A stretch of DNA of 64,000 nt from Isochrysis galbana (Eukaryota; Haptophyta; Isochrysidales; Isochrysidaceae): NCBI GenBank assembly GCA_018136815.1, contig CM030943.1:2201370-2265369 (forward strand), in the 5' to 3' direction. Of the stretch, positions 20,558-29,829 are shown piece after piece. The position numbers were made by a program, and so were the translations under genes. Numbering within the stretch: position 1 is the stretch's first letter; every line of letters starts with the position of its first letter. Below the pieces are notes generated by a model. The model had not been told where the DNA came from, did no database searches, and saw only the letters and a program-made list of their open reading frames with translations.

Positions 20558-23017
20558 TCAGCACCGCAGATCGATGAGCACGCCGGTCAGGTTGTCAGCT
20601 GCCTCGCCAAAGTACTTAGCACCAGTGGCACGTGTGTCCTCACAAAAGGCGGTCATCTGTATCTCCATCTGCTTGGTCCGCGCGGCAGCGGGCGACGGCG
20701 TGTCGTGGGCCGGAATGAGCTTGCTTGCCACCTCATCCAGCCCCCAGATGTCCCAGATGCCGTCCGAGGCGAGCAGGAGGTGCGGCTGCGTTAGGCCGAG
20801 CGCGGCGAGCGGTATGGTGCGCATCTACGGACAGTGCGCACGAGAGCGGAAGGCTGGGAGGATGGGCATGAGGCACGGCGCGAGGCGGACGGAGCAATCG
20901 GGCGGCGGCGCCTCACCTCGGGCTGCTCGGTCACGCCGTACTCATGCGCGTAGAAGTCGCCTAGCGACCTCGTCATCGTGATGGCCTGCTCCTCGACTTG
21001 TGCCTCCTCGGAGGAGTCAGTCATCGTCACCTTCGACTCGGGGATCAGCACGAGCGTGAAGCGGTCGTTCCGGCTGTTCTTCACCATGACGCCATGTTCA
21101 TCGGCCTGTTTGAGGTTGGCCTCGCTCAGCCTTGCCTCGCCGGTCAGCATGTCGTGCTCGTAGATGGCGAATTCCTCGAAGTCGGGGCAGTCATAGACAA
21201 AATTCACCTGTTTGGGCGTGTGGCAAGCTGGGGCTGAGCGCGTGGCGCTCGTGCATGCGCGCGGCGAAGCACGCACCTTTTGGCAGCGCGGGTGGACGGC
21301 CCGCAGCCGTACGTACTCGGCCAGATTGGTCGGCGTGTGGTCGTCCATCAGCACGCGATGCGTCGGCTCACCGGGCAGGGGGAGCGGCTTGCCGTCCTCG
21401 CGACTCCTTGCGACAGTCTCCGGCGTGGGTGGGGGCTGGCGCCCAAGGAGCACGGCCGACGAGTCGCCGACAACGGCGAGTGTGAGGAGCGAGGCGCGAA
21501 TGAAGAGTGCAACTGTGGCGGTCGTGCCGCCGTCAACCGCGTCCCACTGCGGCGGGCGGACGGCAGTGAGGGGATGGGTGGTGCAGGCCGCCGCGACACG
21601 GGCACGCGTCCGGCGCGCACCTGGAAGCCGTCGCCGTCGGGACTGCGCATGTACTCCAGCAGAAAGGCCTCGACGCCGCGTTGCAGCTTGATCTTGGCGC
21701 CGGGATCCGCGGTGAGCATCGCCTGCCGGATGTCGTCGTGCGCGCGCCGGAAGCACCACGAGAGCGCAGCCTCGGGCTCATGCGTTGCCCAGCGGTGCAG
21801 ATGGCGCAGGTAGCGCGAGAGCGTGCGAGACGCCACCTCGCCCGCAAGCTTTCCGAACCTGTGGCGCGGGCGGAGTGGGCGGACGCGTGGGCGAGGACGC
21901 AGGTGCGAGCAGGGACGGCCGCGTCCAGCGCGCATGCGCACCGCTTGCCGTGCCCATCGAAGACGGCGAAGATTGAGAGGTCGCGTGATGGCCGCTCAAT
22001 GAACCACGCGTCCTGGTTCTCCTTGCCCATGCCGCCCTCGCCGCCCTCGTGCGTAAATCCCACGGCCGGGTGGGCGGGACGATGCGCGTGCGCGGCCGCG
22101 AGTGTGCGCGCGACGGCGGCAGTCGCGCGGTTGAGTGAGGCCAAATTGCGTCGTTCGCGACCGCTGAGCAGATGGCCGCACCCGCCTGCGTCGGCCGAGC
22201 CAGCACCCCCGGCGCCCCCGGCAGTGTCGAGCAGCACCGAGGTGAGCGGGCCGAGCACGCGCGCCAGGAAGGCGTGCGAGGCCGGGCGCCGCCGCGGCGG
22301 CGGCGGCACAAGGCGCGGCGGACTCTCCTCCGCGTCGGGCGCCGCGCTCTCAACTACCCGCGCCACTCCTCTCGACGTCAAGGCTGCGCAGGCCTGCTCT
22401 CCTCCTCGCTCGCCTCTCATGATTTTGGGGAGGTCTGCTGCCGGTGCGTCCGGCATGGTGCGGATCGGAGGCGCCTCTCCAGCTGCCGCCGCAGGGCCCA
22501 CCCCCGCCTCCGAAGGGCCGAGAGAGCGAGCCGAGCAAGACGAAGAGGGGGCCTCCCCTTCGACTCCCACCGCTTCGCCCGCCGCCGATGCCCCCGCGGG
22601 CGCCCTTCGCGCCGCGCGTCCCCACGAGAGAGACCGGCGGATGTGGACGAGCCCGCGCGTGCCGGTCGCGCCGTGCGAACCAGCAGGTGGCTGCGTAGAG
22701 CCGAGAGAGCGGAGCGAGAGGTGGTGGAAGGCGGAGGAGGAGGAGGAGGCGGCGGAGGAGGCGGAGGAGGTGGAGGAGGTGGTGGCGGCGGAGGAGGAAA
22801 AGGCGGAGGAGACGGAAGAGGAGGAGGAGAAGCCCTTCTCTTTCGTCGGCTCACCGTGTGGCGTAGCCGACGGGTTGGAGCGGCCTCTTCGACTGAAGGA
22901 GAGCGTTCTTCTGGCGGTAGACTTTGGTCTGGAGGGCTCAGTTGGAGGGGTAAGGGAAGGAGGAAGCGGCGCAGGCTCGGCGGAGCGGCGGCGTGAGAAG
23001 GAGAGGGTGCGGCGCAT
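20558..23017 (-). CDS. PP2C-type Ser/Thr protein phosphatase (5 exons, about 713 aa)
   Basis: Predicted minus-strand exons: 23017-21942, 21858-21621, 21546-21277, 21207-20917 and 20824-20558, all GT-AG and in frame. The metal-dependent phosphatase fold is visible in order: GKENQDAWFI and IFAVFDGHGK (metal-binding Asp and the DGHG motif, end of exon 1), GGTTATVALF and LTLAVVGDSSAVLL (exon 3), ITMTRSLGDFYAHEYGV (exon 4), and PHLLLASDGIWDIWGLDEVASKL then EAADNLTGVLIDL (exon 5, the last metal-binding DN). About 300 N-terminal residues are low complexity, with a Ser-rich run encoded by a GGA-type microsatellite. MRRTLSFSRRRSAEP with two SFSRR sites suggests basophilic-kinase sites (inference). It is a cytosolic or nuclear phosphatase needing Mg/Mn; its substrate is unknown. 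Confidence 0.9.
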
Positions 23018-24039
23018 GGCGGCGGGGGAGCGAGGGGACCCGGGGTGGGTGGGGGTGGGGGGCGTGCGGGGCGGGGGCGGGGGCTCTGGCTTCGTTGTTG
23101 GTGAGCGAGGAGGAGGCTCGGGAGCGGGAGGGGGAGGGGGGGGCGGGAAGGGGAGGAGGGGGCAGGGAGGAGAGAGAGAGAGCGCGAGAGAGAGGAGAGG
23201 AGAGAGAAGAGGTGGGGCGGGGAGGCGGGGCGGCCGGGAGCACCCGTGAAAAGTATTTGAAACGGGGGAGAATAGGTGAAGAAGGACTCTGGACACGCGT
23301 GAGTGAGAGGGGGAGAGACCGCGAGGGGGGGGAGAAGGAGTATGAGATTTTGAGAGAGGAAATCACGGGAATTTGACGAATAAATCGTCCTGACACTCCA
23401 CCATCCACAGAATACTTTTTCGAGGAAGGAGCAGGAGAGAGAGAGTAAGAGATGTGGCGGGGGCGAAGGGAGGTGCGGACGTTTCTGTATAATATTGTGG
23501 AGATTACATTAAAGTCCCCCTGCCGTTGCTGCCGGAGGAGAGTAGGCGAGCTGTTTCCCTTCTCTCTCTTCGGCGGAGGGCTCTTCCAGAGAGCCCTGTG
23601 TGTGGGGGGAGAGAGAGAGAGAGAGAGGGAGAGAGTAGTACACTGGCAGGGGGAGTCGGAGAGGAGCGAGAGTACTCACAGTCGATTACTCACAGTCGTT
23701 TACGTTATATCTTGTGAGACGGCACGCCGTGTCCTGCAGAGAGCACCAGGAGCGAGAGAGAGGCAGGTAGACCCTGGAGAATAAAAGAATCCGTGGGCGA
23801 TACGTGAAGAAAGTGAGGGAGCGTTCTCCTTCTCGAGCGGACAGAATGGAGGGAAAACGCGATGTGCTACTATTGTAAACTGGGGGCGGGGTTTTCTAGT
23901 AGGGACTCCACTCCATTCCACCAAGCCCAGAGCCAAGGCGCCTAGGCCCAGATCCGTACAACCACACCTAGAACTTAGAACCTAGAACCCTACTCTAGGC
24001 TCTAGAAGATGGGAAATACGTCGTCACCGTAGTTGGCCA
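23018..24039. other. Intergenic, purine-rich upstream flank of PP2C
   Basis: GA/GGA-rich sequence; an open frame continues upstream of the PP2C ATG (to 23296), so the true start could be farther 5'. GAGAGA repeats occur at 23610-23632. No other gene was seen. Confidence 0.5.
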
Positions 24040-24185
24040 GAGGTCAAATACGTAAGTATTTGGCTTTTTTTGATGCGCGTCTTGGGTTGTAGGCCTCGAA
24101 TGTATTTGAAATGTATTTGTATTTGGCCTCCGCCTCCGGCCAAATACAACCGTATTTGGCCGTATTGCCGTACTCGTACTCGTAT
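24040..24185 (+). repeat. Word island G (word GTATTTGG / AAATACG)
   Basis: GTATTTG-type words occur about ten times in 145 bp. It shares a scaffold (CTTGGGTTGTAGGCCT then GAATGTATTTGAAATGTATT) with the minus strand of 63140-63285, so the two form one family, separate from the six-slot islands. Confidence 0.7.
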
Positions 24186-24187
24186 TT

Positions 24188-24298
24188 CAACCTACTTTTA
24201 TAAGTAATGGTCAACGGTCAATGGGGGCCTCGCGCCCCCCTCTCTCCATCGCGGAGACCCCCCGGGATGGGCCCGTACATTCAACCTCAGCCCCTGGA
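24188..24298 (+). repeat. Dispersed repeat family D, copy 1
   Basis: TTTTATAAGT, GGTCAATGGGGGCCTCGCG, CCCCCCTCTCTCC and GGGCCCGTACA.TCAACC align with 33750-33862. It stops at CAGCCCCTGG, where a retroposon 5' piece begins. Confidence 0.7.
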
Positions 24299-24346
24299 AC
24301 TATTGTTATAGTTCGAGCGATGAAGCGCGCGCCGACCGCTCCTGAT
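24299..24346 (+). mobile_element. Truncated 5' end of a MERA-type retroposon
   Basis: The stem-loop AACTATTGTTATAGTT is followed by ATGAAGCGCGCGCCGACCGC, the altered form of the ATGGAGCG start. Similarity ends after ~48 bp. Confidence 0.6.
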
Positions 24347-24678
24347 CCATCTTTGTATTCTTCGCGGAATTGATTGGCGCAATCCGCCGTGACGAGAATC
24401 TCCCAAGGGCCGGAGGCGCTCTTGGATAGGAATTCGGGCTCGAGGTCTACGCCCTCCAACTTGTTGAGGTGCGCGACAATCGCGCCGAGGACCTCTTCGT
24501 CTTTGGCCTTGTGTCCCTTCTCGTACGCCGCAAAGGCGATAATGATCTTGTAGGAGTCTGGAAATTCGGCCTCCTCCTCGGGCTCGGGCTCTAGGTCTTC
24601 GTCAAGGAGGGCCACCTGTGTGACCGGGGCGGAGGGTGGGGTTAGCCTCACATATGTTCTCGTCTCACTAGCGTCCAT
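24346..24678 (-). CDS. Unidentified ORF, acidic and protein-like
   Basis: A minus-strand frame from ATG at 24678 encodes MDASETRTYVRLTPP, an acidic stretch (LDEDLEPEPEEEAEF), then a globular-looking segment (DSYKIIIAFAAYEKGHKAKDEEVLGAIVAHLNKL...PWEILVTADCANQFREEYKDG). The frame runs on to 24211 through the retroposon fragment, so its real 3' end is unknown. No family was recognised. It could be the damaged end of a transposon gene, since it lies just 3' of the hAT-like gene on the same strand. Confidence 0.35.
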
Positions 24679-24717
24679 ATGGCCTAAGGCCTAAGGCTAT
24701 GAATAGGTTGGATTTTG

Positions 24718-24815
24718 TCCTATCTAGATATCAGGGTCTGGAGGAAATCTGCCATCTAGCTAGATATAGATACGAGCCCTTCGCTATCTAGATGGATATA
24801 GATACTGGCCTTCGC
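24718..24815 (+). repeat. Word cluster CTAGATA / ATCTAG
   Basis: ATCTAG- and TAGATA-type words recur about eight times. A segment (ATCAGGGTCTGGAGGAAAT) loosely resembles the lead-in of the six-slot islands, so this may be a further decayed member. Confidence 0.4.
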
Positions 24816-24899
24816 GGGGGTAGATGTACACCTTCAGCGCGCGTGACAGACGGAGTAGTGAGTACAGAAGGTTCTGCTTGGCAGCTATGCGCGTACCAT

Positions 24900-26246
24900 T
24901 CAAGTCGAGATCTGGACCTTCACGTTGGGCACCGTACCAACTGGCAAAGCTGACGTGCCAACGGCGATGAGTTCCTCATGCCGCGTTCCGTAGCTGAAAA
25001 ATTTGCCCATGTCCCGCGCCTTACTCAAGACTCAAGTGAGTCTGCCCGTCCGGGAAGGGATTAACAACAACGCCATTCTTCTTGCGGATCAATTCGCCGA
25101 TTGCCGATGCCCCTACCTTATCTCCGTCATGCATGCAGCAAACCTCCTCCTCCAGCTCAAACTGCGAGCTAATGCCCTTCGCCGCTCGGTCAGACATCGC
25201 GGCAGCAAAAATGTCCGCAGTAAGCCCGTATTTCTCTCGGAGCTCCTTCGACACCAGTTCCGCTACGGCGGTGTCCGTGTTGGACTTCGAGTTTGGAAAA
25301 GCGAAGCAGATGACGTGGTTCCGCTTCCACTCCGGGTCCACGAATTGCACGGCTAGGGCCTGGTATTTCTTTTTGTTCTTTAACGTCCCGCCGTCCGTGA
25401 GCAGCTGTGCAAACGAGTTGCCCTTGGCGTTCTCCATGGCAAGTCCCATGATGTGCTTGAAGAAGAGCTTGAAGACCTCAAACTCAGCATGAACATACTC
25501 TTTCAACTGCGTACAACACGGACGGAGGGACAGTGGTGAGCGGTCTATGGTGTTTAGTGGACGATGCGGTCTCGCTCACCTCTTTCACGCTCAACACCGG
25601 CGTCTTCCCAGGACGCTGCACGGCAGCCGGAATATAGGAAAACGCTTGTTTCTCCATCATGTTCTTGAAGTATGGGTCGTCGAACCCGGACTTGCTCACG
25701 TGCATCCTCGCATACATGTACCACTGCGCTTGTGCAGTGAACGCTTGGTCCACTGGCGAAAACCTGTACTTATCGAGCGTGGATTGAGGATCTGCGGCTT
25801 CGGCGTGGCTCCGAGCCATCTTCATGAAGAGGTCATGGTGCTTCTCATCCCGACTCACCATCTTGGCCTTGCTGACGGGGTGGGCACGATGCACGCTTTC
25901 GATGTGACGCCGAGCATTTGAAGTGATCCATGCCCCCACCCCCTTTCCAGGGTCTGCACGACTGAGCTTCAGCAAGAAGTTGCAAGGCCGTCCATCTTCT
26001 AAGCGGTAGGTAGGTGCACACGTGCGTGAAGTCGAAGTCGTTGGTGATGTCCGCCTTGCTCCTCTCCGAGTTGGGTCGCAAACGTTTGATGTCCTTCCAC
26101 AGCACAGACGATGACCCCTTCCTGGTCGGCGTGTTCTTGCTCAGGTCGCCCTCGGCGTATGGAATGTGCCGATCATCATCCTCGTGGCCGTTCGCGTCAG
26201 TAGGCGTTGTGGTTGTGGGGCCGGTGGATGCGGCTGTGCGGCACAT
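24900..26246 (-). CDS. hAT-family transposase-like protein with introns (about 395 aa)
   Basis: A consistent frame runs through minus-strand exons 26246-26022, 25966-25580, 25506-25025 and 24993-24900. The first intron (55 bp) and especially the last (31 bp) are very short; without the last splice the protein ends at 25021. The N-terminal part has a BED-like layout (SVLWKDIKRLRP...WITSNARRHIESVHR) but lacks a clear cysteine pair. The centre (LLTDGGTLKNKKKYQALAVQFVDPEW...IFAAAMSDRAAKGISSQF...CCMHDGDKVG) resembles the hAT RNase H-like catalytic core, including the conserved Asp and Cys-His regions. The C-terminal dimerisation domain is absent. It may be a degraded transposase or a domesticated derivative. 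It is not closely similar to the hAT fragments at 1.9-5.0 kb. Confidence 0.5.
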
Positions 26247-26325
26247 GAGGGCTGCGGGGTGTGGGGCGCGGGCGGGGTCGGAGGCGCGAGAACTCCAGGA
26301 TTTAGCGGACTCGCGCGCTCTGCAC

Positions 26326-26410
26326 TGCGCGCGCGGGGGGGGGGGGGGGAAGGGGGGGGGGGGGGAAGGGGGAGGGGGCGGGCGAGCGGGGGGGGGGCGG
26401 GGGGGCGCAG
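26326..26410. repeat. G-rich homopolymer tract
   Basis: Several G runs of 8-13 are interrupted by A or C. It could form G-quadruplex structure on the plus strand. ORFs through it are artefacts. Confidence 0.7.
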
Positions 26411-26437
26411 CGTTTTGCGGGGGCGGCGGTTCGTGAA

Positions 26438-26575
26438 CAGTTCATGAACAACGCACACGTTTGTTCACGTCCGTTTACGTAATTCTCGTCATGAACCTGA
26501 ACGGATATGAACACCCTGTTCACGAGCGTTAACATAAACGCTGATTCACGTCCGTTTACGAGAGAAAAAATATGA
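26438..26575 (+). repeat. Word island F (word GTTCACG / CATGAAC / GTTTACG)
   Basis: About a dozen variants of GTTCACG, GTTTACG and their complements lie within ~140 bp (for example GTTCATGAAC, TTGTTCACGTCCGTTTACG repeated as ATTCACGTCCGTTTACG). The words occur in both orientations. It sits just upstream of the PTPMT1-like gene. Confidence 0.65.
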
Positions 26576-26637
26576 ACGCCGAACACTGATCTCGTCTCTC
26601 TCTCGGCGAGAGATTCGATACCGCTGGGGGGGGAGGG

Positions 26638-27947
26638 GTGCGAGGCCGGCGCCGCGCGTGGCGCGAGGTGTGGCCCTCGTCCCGCGCGATGGCGCCGCCG
26701 CTGCTCTCCCCCTCCTTCTCTCCCTCTCTCTCGCCCTCTCTCTCGCCCTCGCTGGCGGGTACGGGCGGGATGGCGGTGGGCGGACCGGTGCTGCTGATGG
26801 GAGGGCTCGTTCTTGACACGCTTTCTGGTCTCCTACGCCTTCTTCTAAAGCTTCTGATGGCTCCTCTCTGGTTCTTCGACAGATGGGACAAAGAGTCTCT
26901 CGTCCTCTCCATCCCCACTCCCGTGCGCAGGCGGCTGCTCAAGGCGATGTTCGGGCCCACGCTTGCCTGGACGATCCTGCTCCACCGAGCCATGCCCGAC
27001 ACCCGCCGCTGGTACGACCGCGTCGACGAGAGGGTCATTCTGGGAGCGCTGCCGCTCCGCTCGCAGCTCCACGCTCTCACATCTCTCGAGAGAGTCACTG
27101 GCGTGCTGAATATGTGCGACGAGTTCGCGGGGAACGAGGAGTATGAGAGGATGGGCATCCGGCAGCTACGACTACCCACGATGGACTACTGCTCGCCATC
27201 CGCACAGCAGGTGTGCGCCGAGATTGTGGCATGCGGCCGTGACCGGTCCTCGTGGAGCGCAAAGCCGACTGTACCAAGGAGCTGGCCGTGGGGAGCGGCC
27301 CATGCCACTGTGAACGACTCAAGCCCGCTCCCGCTGCTATCAGGTCGAGAACGGCCTCGAGTTCATCCGGCGGCAGCCTCCGGGCGGCACAGTGTACGTG
27401 CACTGCAAGGCGGGGCGAGGGCGCGCAGGCACCATGGTGATGGCATACCTCATCGCGGAGAAGGGTATGACGCCTGCACAGGTGTGCGCACATGTCGCTG
27501 GAGCCCTTCCTCGCCCTCGCTGCCTCGACAGCGACGCCGAATCCGTAAGGGTGGGCCCTCGGCTCGACTGGTGCCTCGTACGCACCACGCCTTTGCTCGC
27601 CGATGAGTATACCCTTTCGCAACCCCTGTCCGCAGGCACAAGCGGAATTGAGGCGCATCCGCCCCCACGTGTCACCGCGGCTGTGGAATCGTCCCACTGT
27701 CAGAGAGATTTACCGCCGCTCGATGTACCGGAAGGCGCAGCTGGGCAGCGCGTTGGCCGGGGCTGTCACGCCGGGGTCGGTGCCCGGCGGGAGCTCCGGC
27801 CGCAGGGACACTGCACCTGCGGGCGGTGGTCCGCCCCCAGTGCAACAAATGGGGGGCACGAGCGCCAACTTTGCCGGCGAGGACGCCAACTTTTCTCGCG
27901 CCGGTTCCGGGGGAGGCTCAATGAGAGACGCGGACGGCAGCAGCTAG
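26638..27947 (+). CDS. PTPMT1: PTPMT1-like dual-specificity phosphatase (phosphatidylglycerophosphatase type), 3 exons
   Basis: Exons: 26638-27210, 27344-27481 and 27636-27947 (340 aa from the first ATG; ATGs at 26692 and 26770 are alternatives). The core reads WYDRVDERVILGALPLRSQ, then LRLPTMDYCSPS (general-acid Asp near 183), then VYVHCKAGRGRAGTMVMAYLI, the CX5R active site (Cys212...Arg218). This order and wording match mitochondrial PTPMT1, which dephosphorylates phosphatidylglycerophosphate in cardiolipin synthesis. A hydrophobic segment (GGPVLLMGGLVLDTLSGLLRLLLKLLMAPLWFF) suggests membrane attachment. The C-terminal ~70 residues are Gly/Ser-rich and unlike the family. Mitochondrial location is inferred from family knowledge. 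Confidence 0.85.
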
Positions 27948-28655
27948 GCCGCCCGTATCGGCACATTGGACGTCACGCCTGGGTTTGAGTAGCTCGTGCC
28001 AACTCTTTGCGCGTATCAACGGAGGATGCCCTTTCACAAGGAGACTGCTGTAGCGGGCGTGCTTGTAGGATTGCGCTAGATTTGTCTGAGCGCGCGTGTG
28101 CCTGTGGGAGGGCTGCATGGGTAGCCAAGACTGCCACATTCGACGAGAGTTCGCCAGTATCGAAGCCACTTGAGGGCGGTACCCCACATCGTTCTGTCCG
28201 GCTCACCTTCTGGTCCATTTCTCTAGCCTCAGCCCCACACTATATGCGCGGATGTCCGCCGGCGAACCGGTGTGCGGCAAGGTGCACGCTATCGTCCACT
28301 GCATCATAGTGACTTTCTTGGAGGTTGTGCATCTCCGCGGTTGGAGCTCATTGGTTGCGATCACACTTAGTGATTGCTCGGTGATACGTGTGGCCCGGGC
28401 ACCTGCCTCAGGCCTCAGGCGGCTGTTGGGCGAGCCTAATATGGCCTCCATTTGCCCTCTTGAACGGAGGTGTGCTGAAGTCCTCCGATGGGTGTCAACG
28501 CGCTTGTAGACGGCCAGCGTGGCAGGGTGGGGATTCTAGCCCTCAGACGTGCGTGAGCGTCAATCGCGCTTTCTCCTGCGGTTTCATCTCGTGGTAACGC
28601 TTACTAGTAAGGGTGGATGGGTACATGGGGGAACGCTACGCGCAACATAAACGTA
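27948..28655. other. Intergenic, no gene seen
   Basis: 3' flank of the PTPMT1-like gene; no recognisable coding or structured element. Confidence 0.5.
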
Positions 28656-29045
28656 GGAAACATACAATATAATGAAACAACTGAGCGTTTGTACCACTAC
28701 TCCCACTAGGCCAGTACTACCACGACAACCCTCAGCGCACCTGCCCCCATACACCTTGATGCGTGCTGATGGCCCACAGATACATACACCTATGCCAATG
28801 CACCCCTTCAAACCTCCCCCCTCGCAGACCCCCGGCTCCCATTCTCCATTTTATCTCCCCACAAGTTGCAAAATGAGGGAAAACCAAGTGAGGCGAACCG
28901 ACCTATGTCGGGCGACTCACCAGGGACCAGGGAAAAGCATTGGGGGGGGGGGGGGGGAGAGGAACTCTCGTCAACAGCAAGAACACAGAAGAACGGGCCT
29001 TACTTACCCTTACCAACTCGCGCCGTGAGCGGTCCTCGAGAAATA
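28656..29045 (+). repeat. Dispersed repeat family F, copy 1
   Basis: GAGCGTT.GTACCACTACTCCCACTAG, CAGCGCACCTGCCC, CCCCCGGCTCCCATT, GAGGGAAAACC and a G run are shared in order with 54812-55240. There is no ORF. Copy 2 contains the assembly gap at the position of this copy's G run (28940-28957). Confidence 0.85.
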
Positions 29046-29829
29046 AATGATTGCTACTCGAGTAGCCTGCGTCGCCGCCCAGCTCTTTGCAGTTGCGGAT
29101 GGCGTAGTCCATGGGGTAAGGCTAAGGGAACCCCGCAAACACGCAAACACCCAGTTAACCCCCCCCCCCCCCCCTGCCGGCGCCAGGCAGGTATCAACGT
29201 GCCTCGGGCCCTTGGGCCCTCGGCCTATCCACGTGTTACGTGTTAGCGCGCGAAATCAGAGCGGGTGGTGGGGTAACATGTTCCCAGTGCTAGCATGGCG
29301 CGAGAGGGGGGGGGGGGGGGGGCAGGGGGAAGCGGGAAGCAACAAGCAACGCCTCGGCCGAAGATCACTCCGCCCTTTTCTCGTGTTTGAGTCCAATATT
29401 TCTCGAAAAGCTCTCCCCCCATGAGTCACCGTACAAAATAGCTGCGGTGAAGTACCTGTTTCGGTGCTTCGACCCGGCGCTAAAGAGTTGCAATGAGTTA
29501 CGCCACTAATACCCTTTTTCCAAAAGGAGGTCACTAATGGTCAGCCCTAGGCTTGATGCCTATGTAGTACGGTCTCAGCCCGTTGATGGATCCATATGAT
29601 CGACTTACTCTAAGGGGAAAACGACGCCTCGGAATGCGGAACGGCGACGAGATGCGAAAACGGCCCCCTCTCGCCTCTCGGGCACCGGCCCGCTCCCCAT
29701 GGCCCTATAGTGCTTTGAGTAAAGTCGGCCCTAGTGCTTTCAGGGACCTTTCTTCCACAGGAACGAATAAAGCACGAGGTGCGGGACGGTTCCTGAACTC
29801 TCTGTCAAGTCGGCGGGGCGCGAGTCCGA
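29046..29829. other. Intergenic with long C and G homopolymers
   Basis: C run at about 29158-29175 and G run at about 29308-29322. No gene was recognised; the right end is the 3' flank of the histidine kinase gene. Confidence 0.5.

Noticed and set aside
21681..23249. 522-codon plus-strand ORF opposite PP2C exon 1
   Set aside because: It is the complement of the PP2C coding exon; composition is Arg/Glu/Gly-rich with no domain, while the minus strand has clear PP2C motifs.
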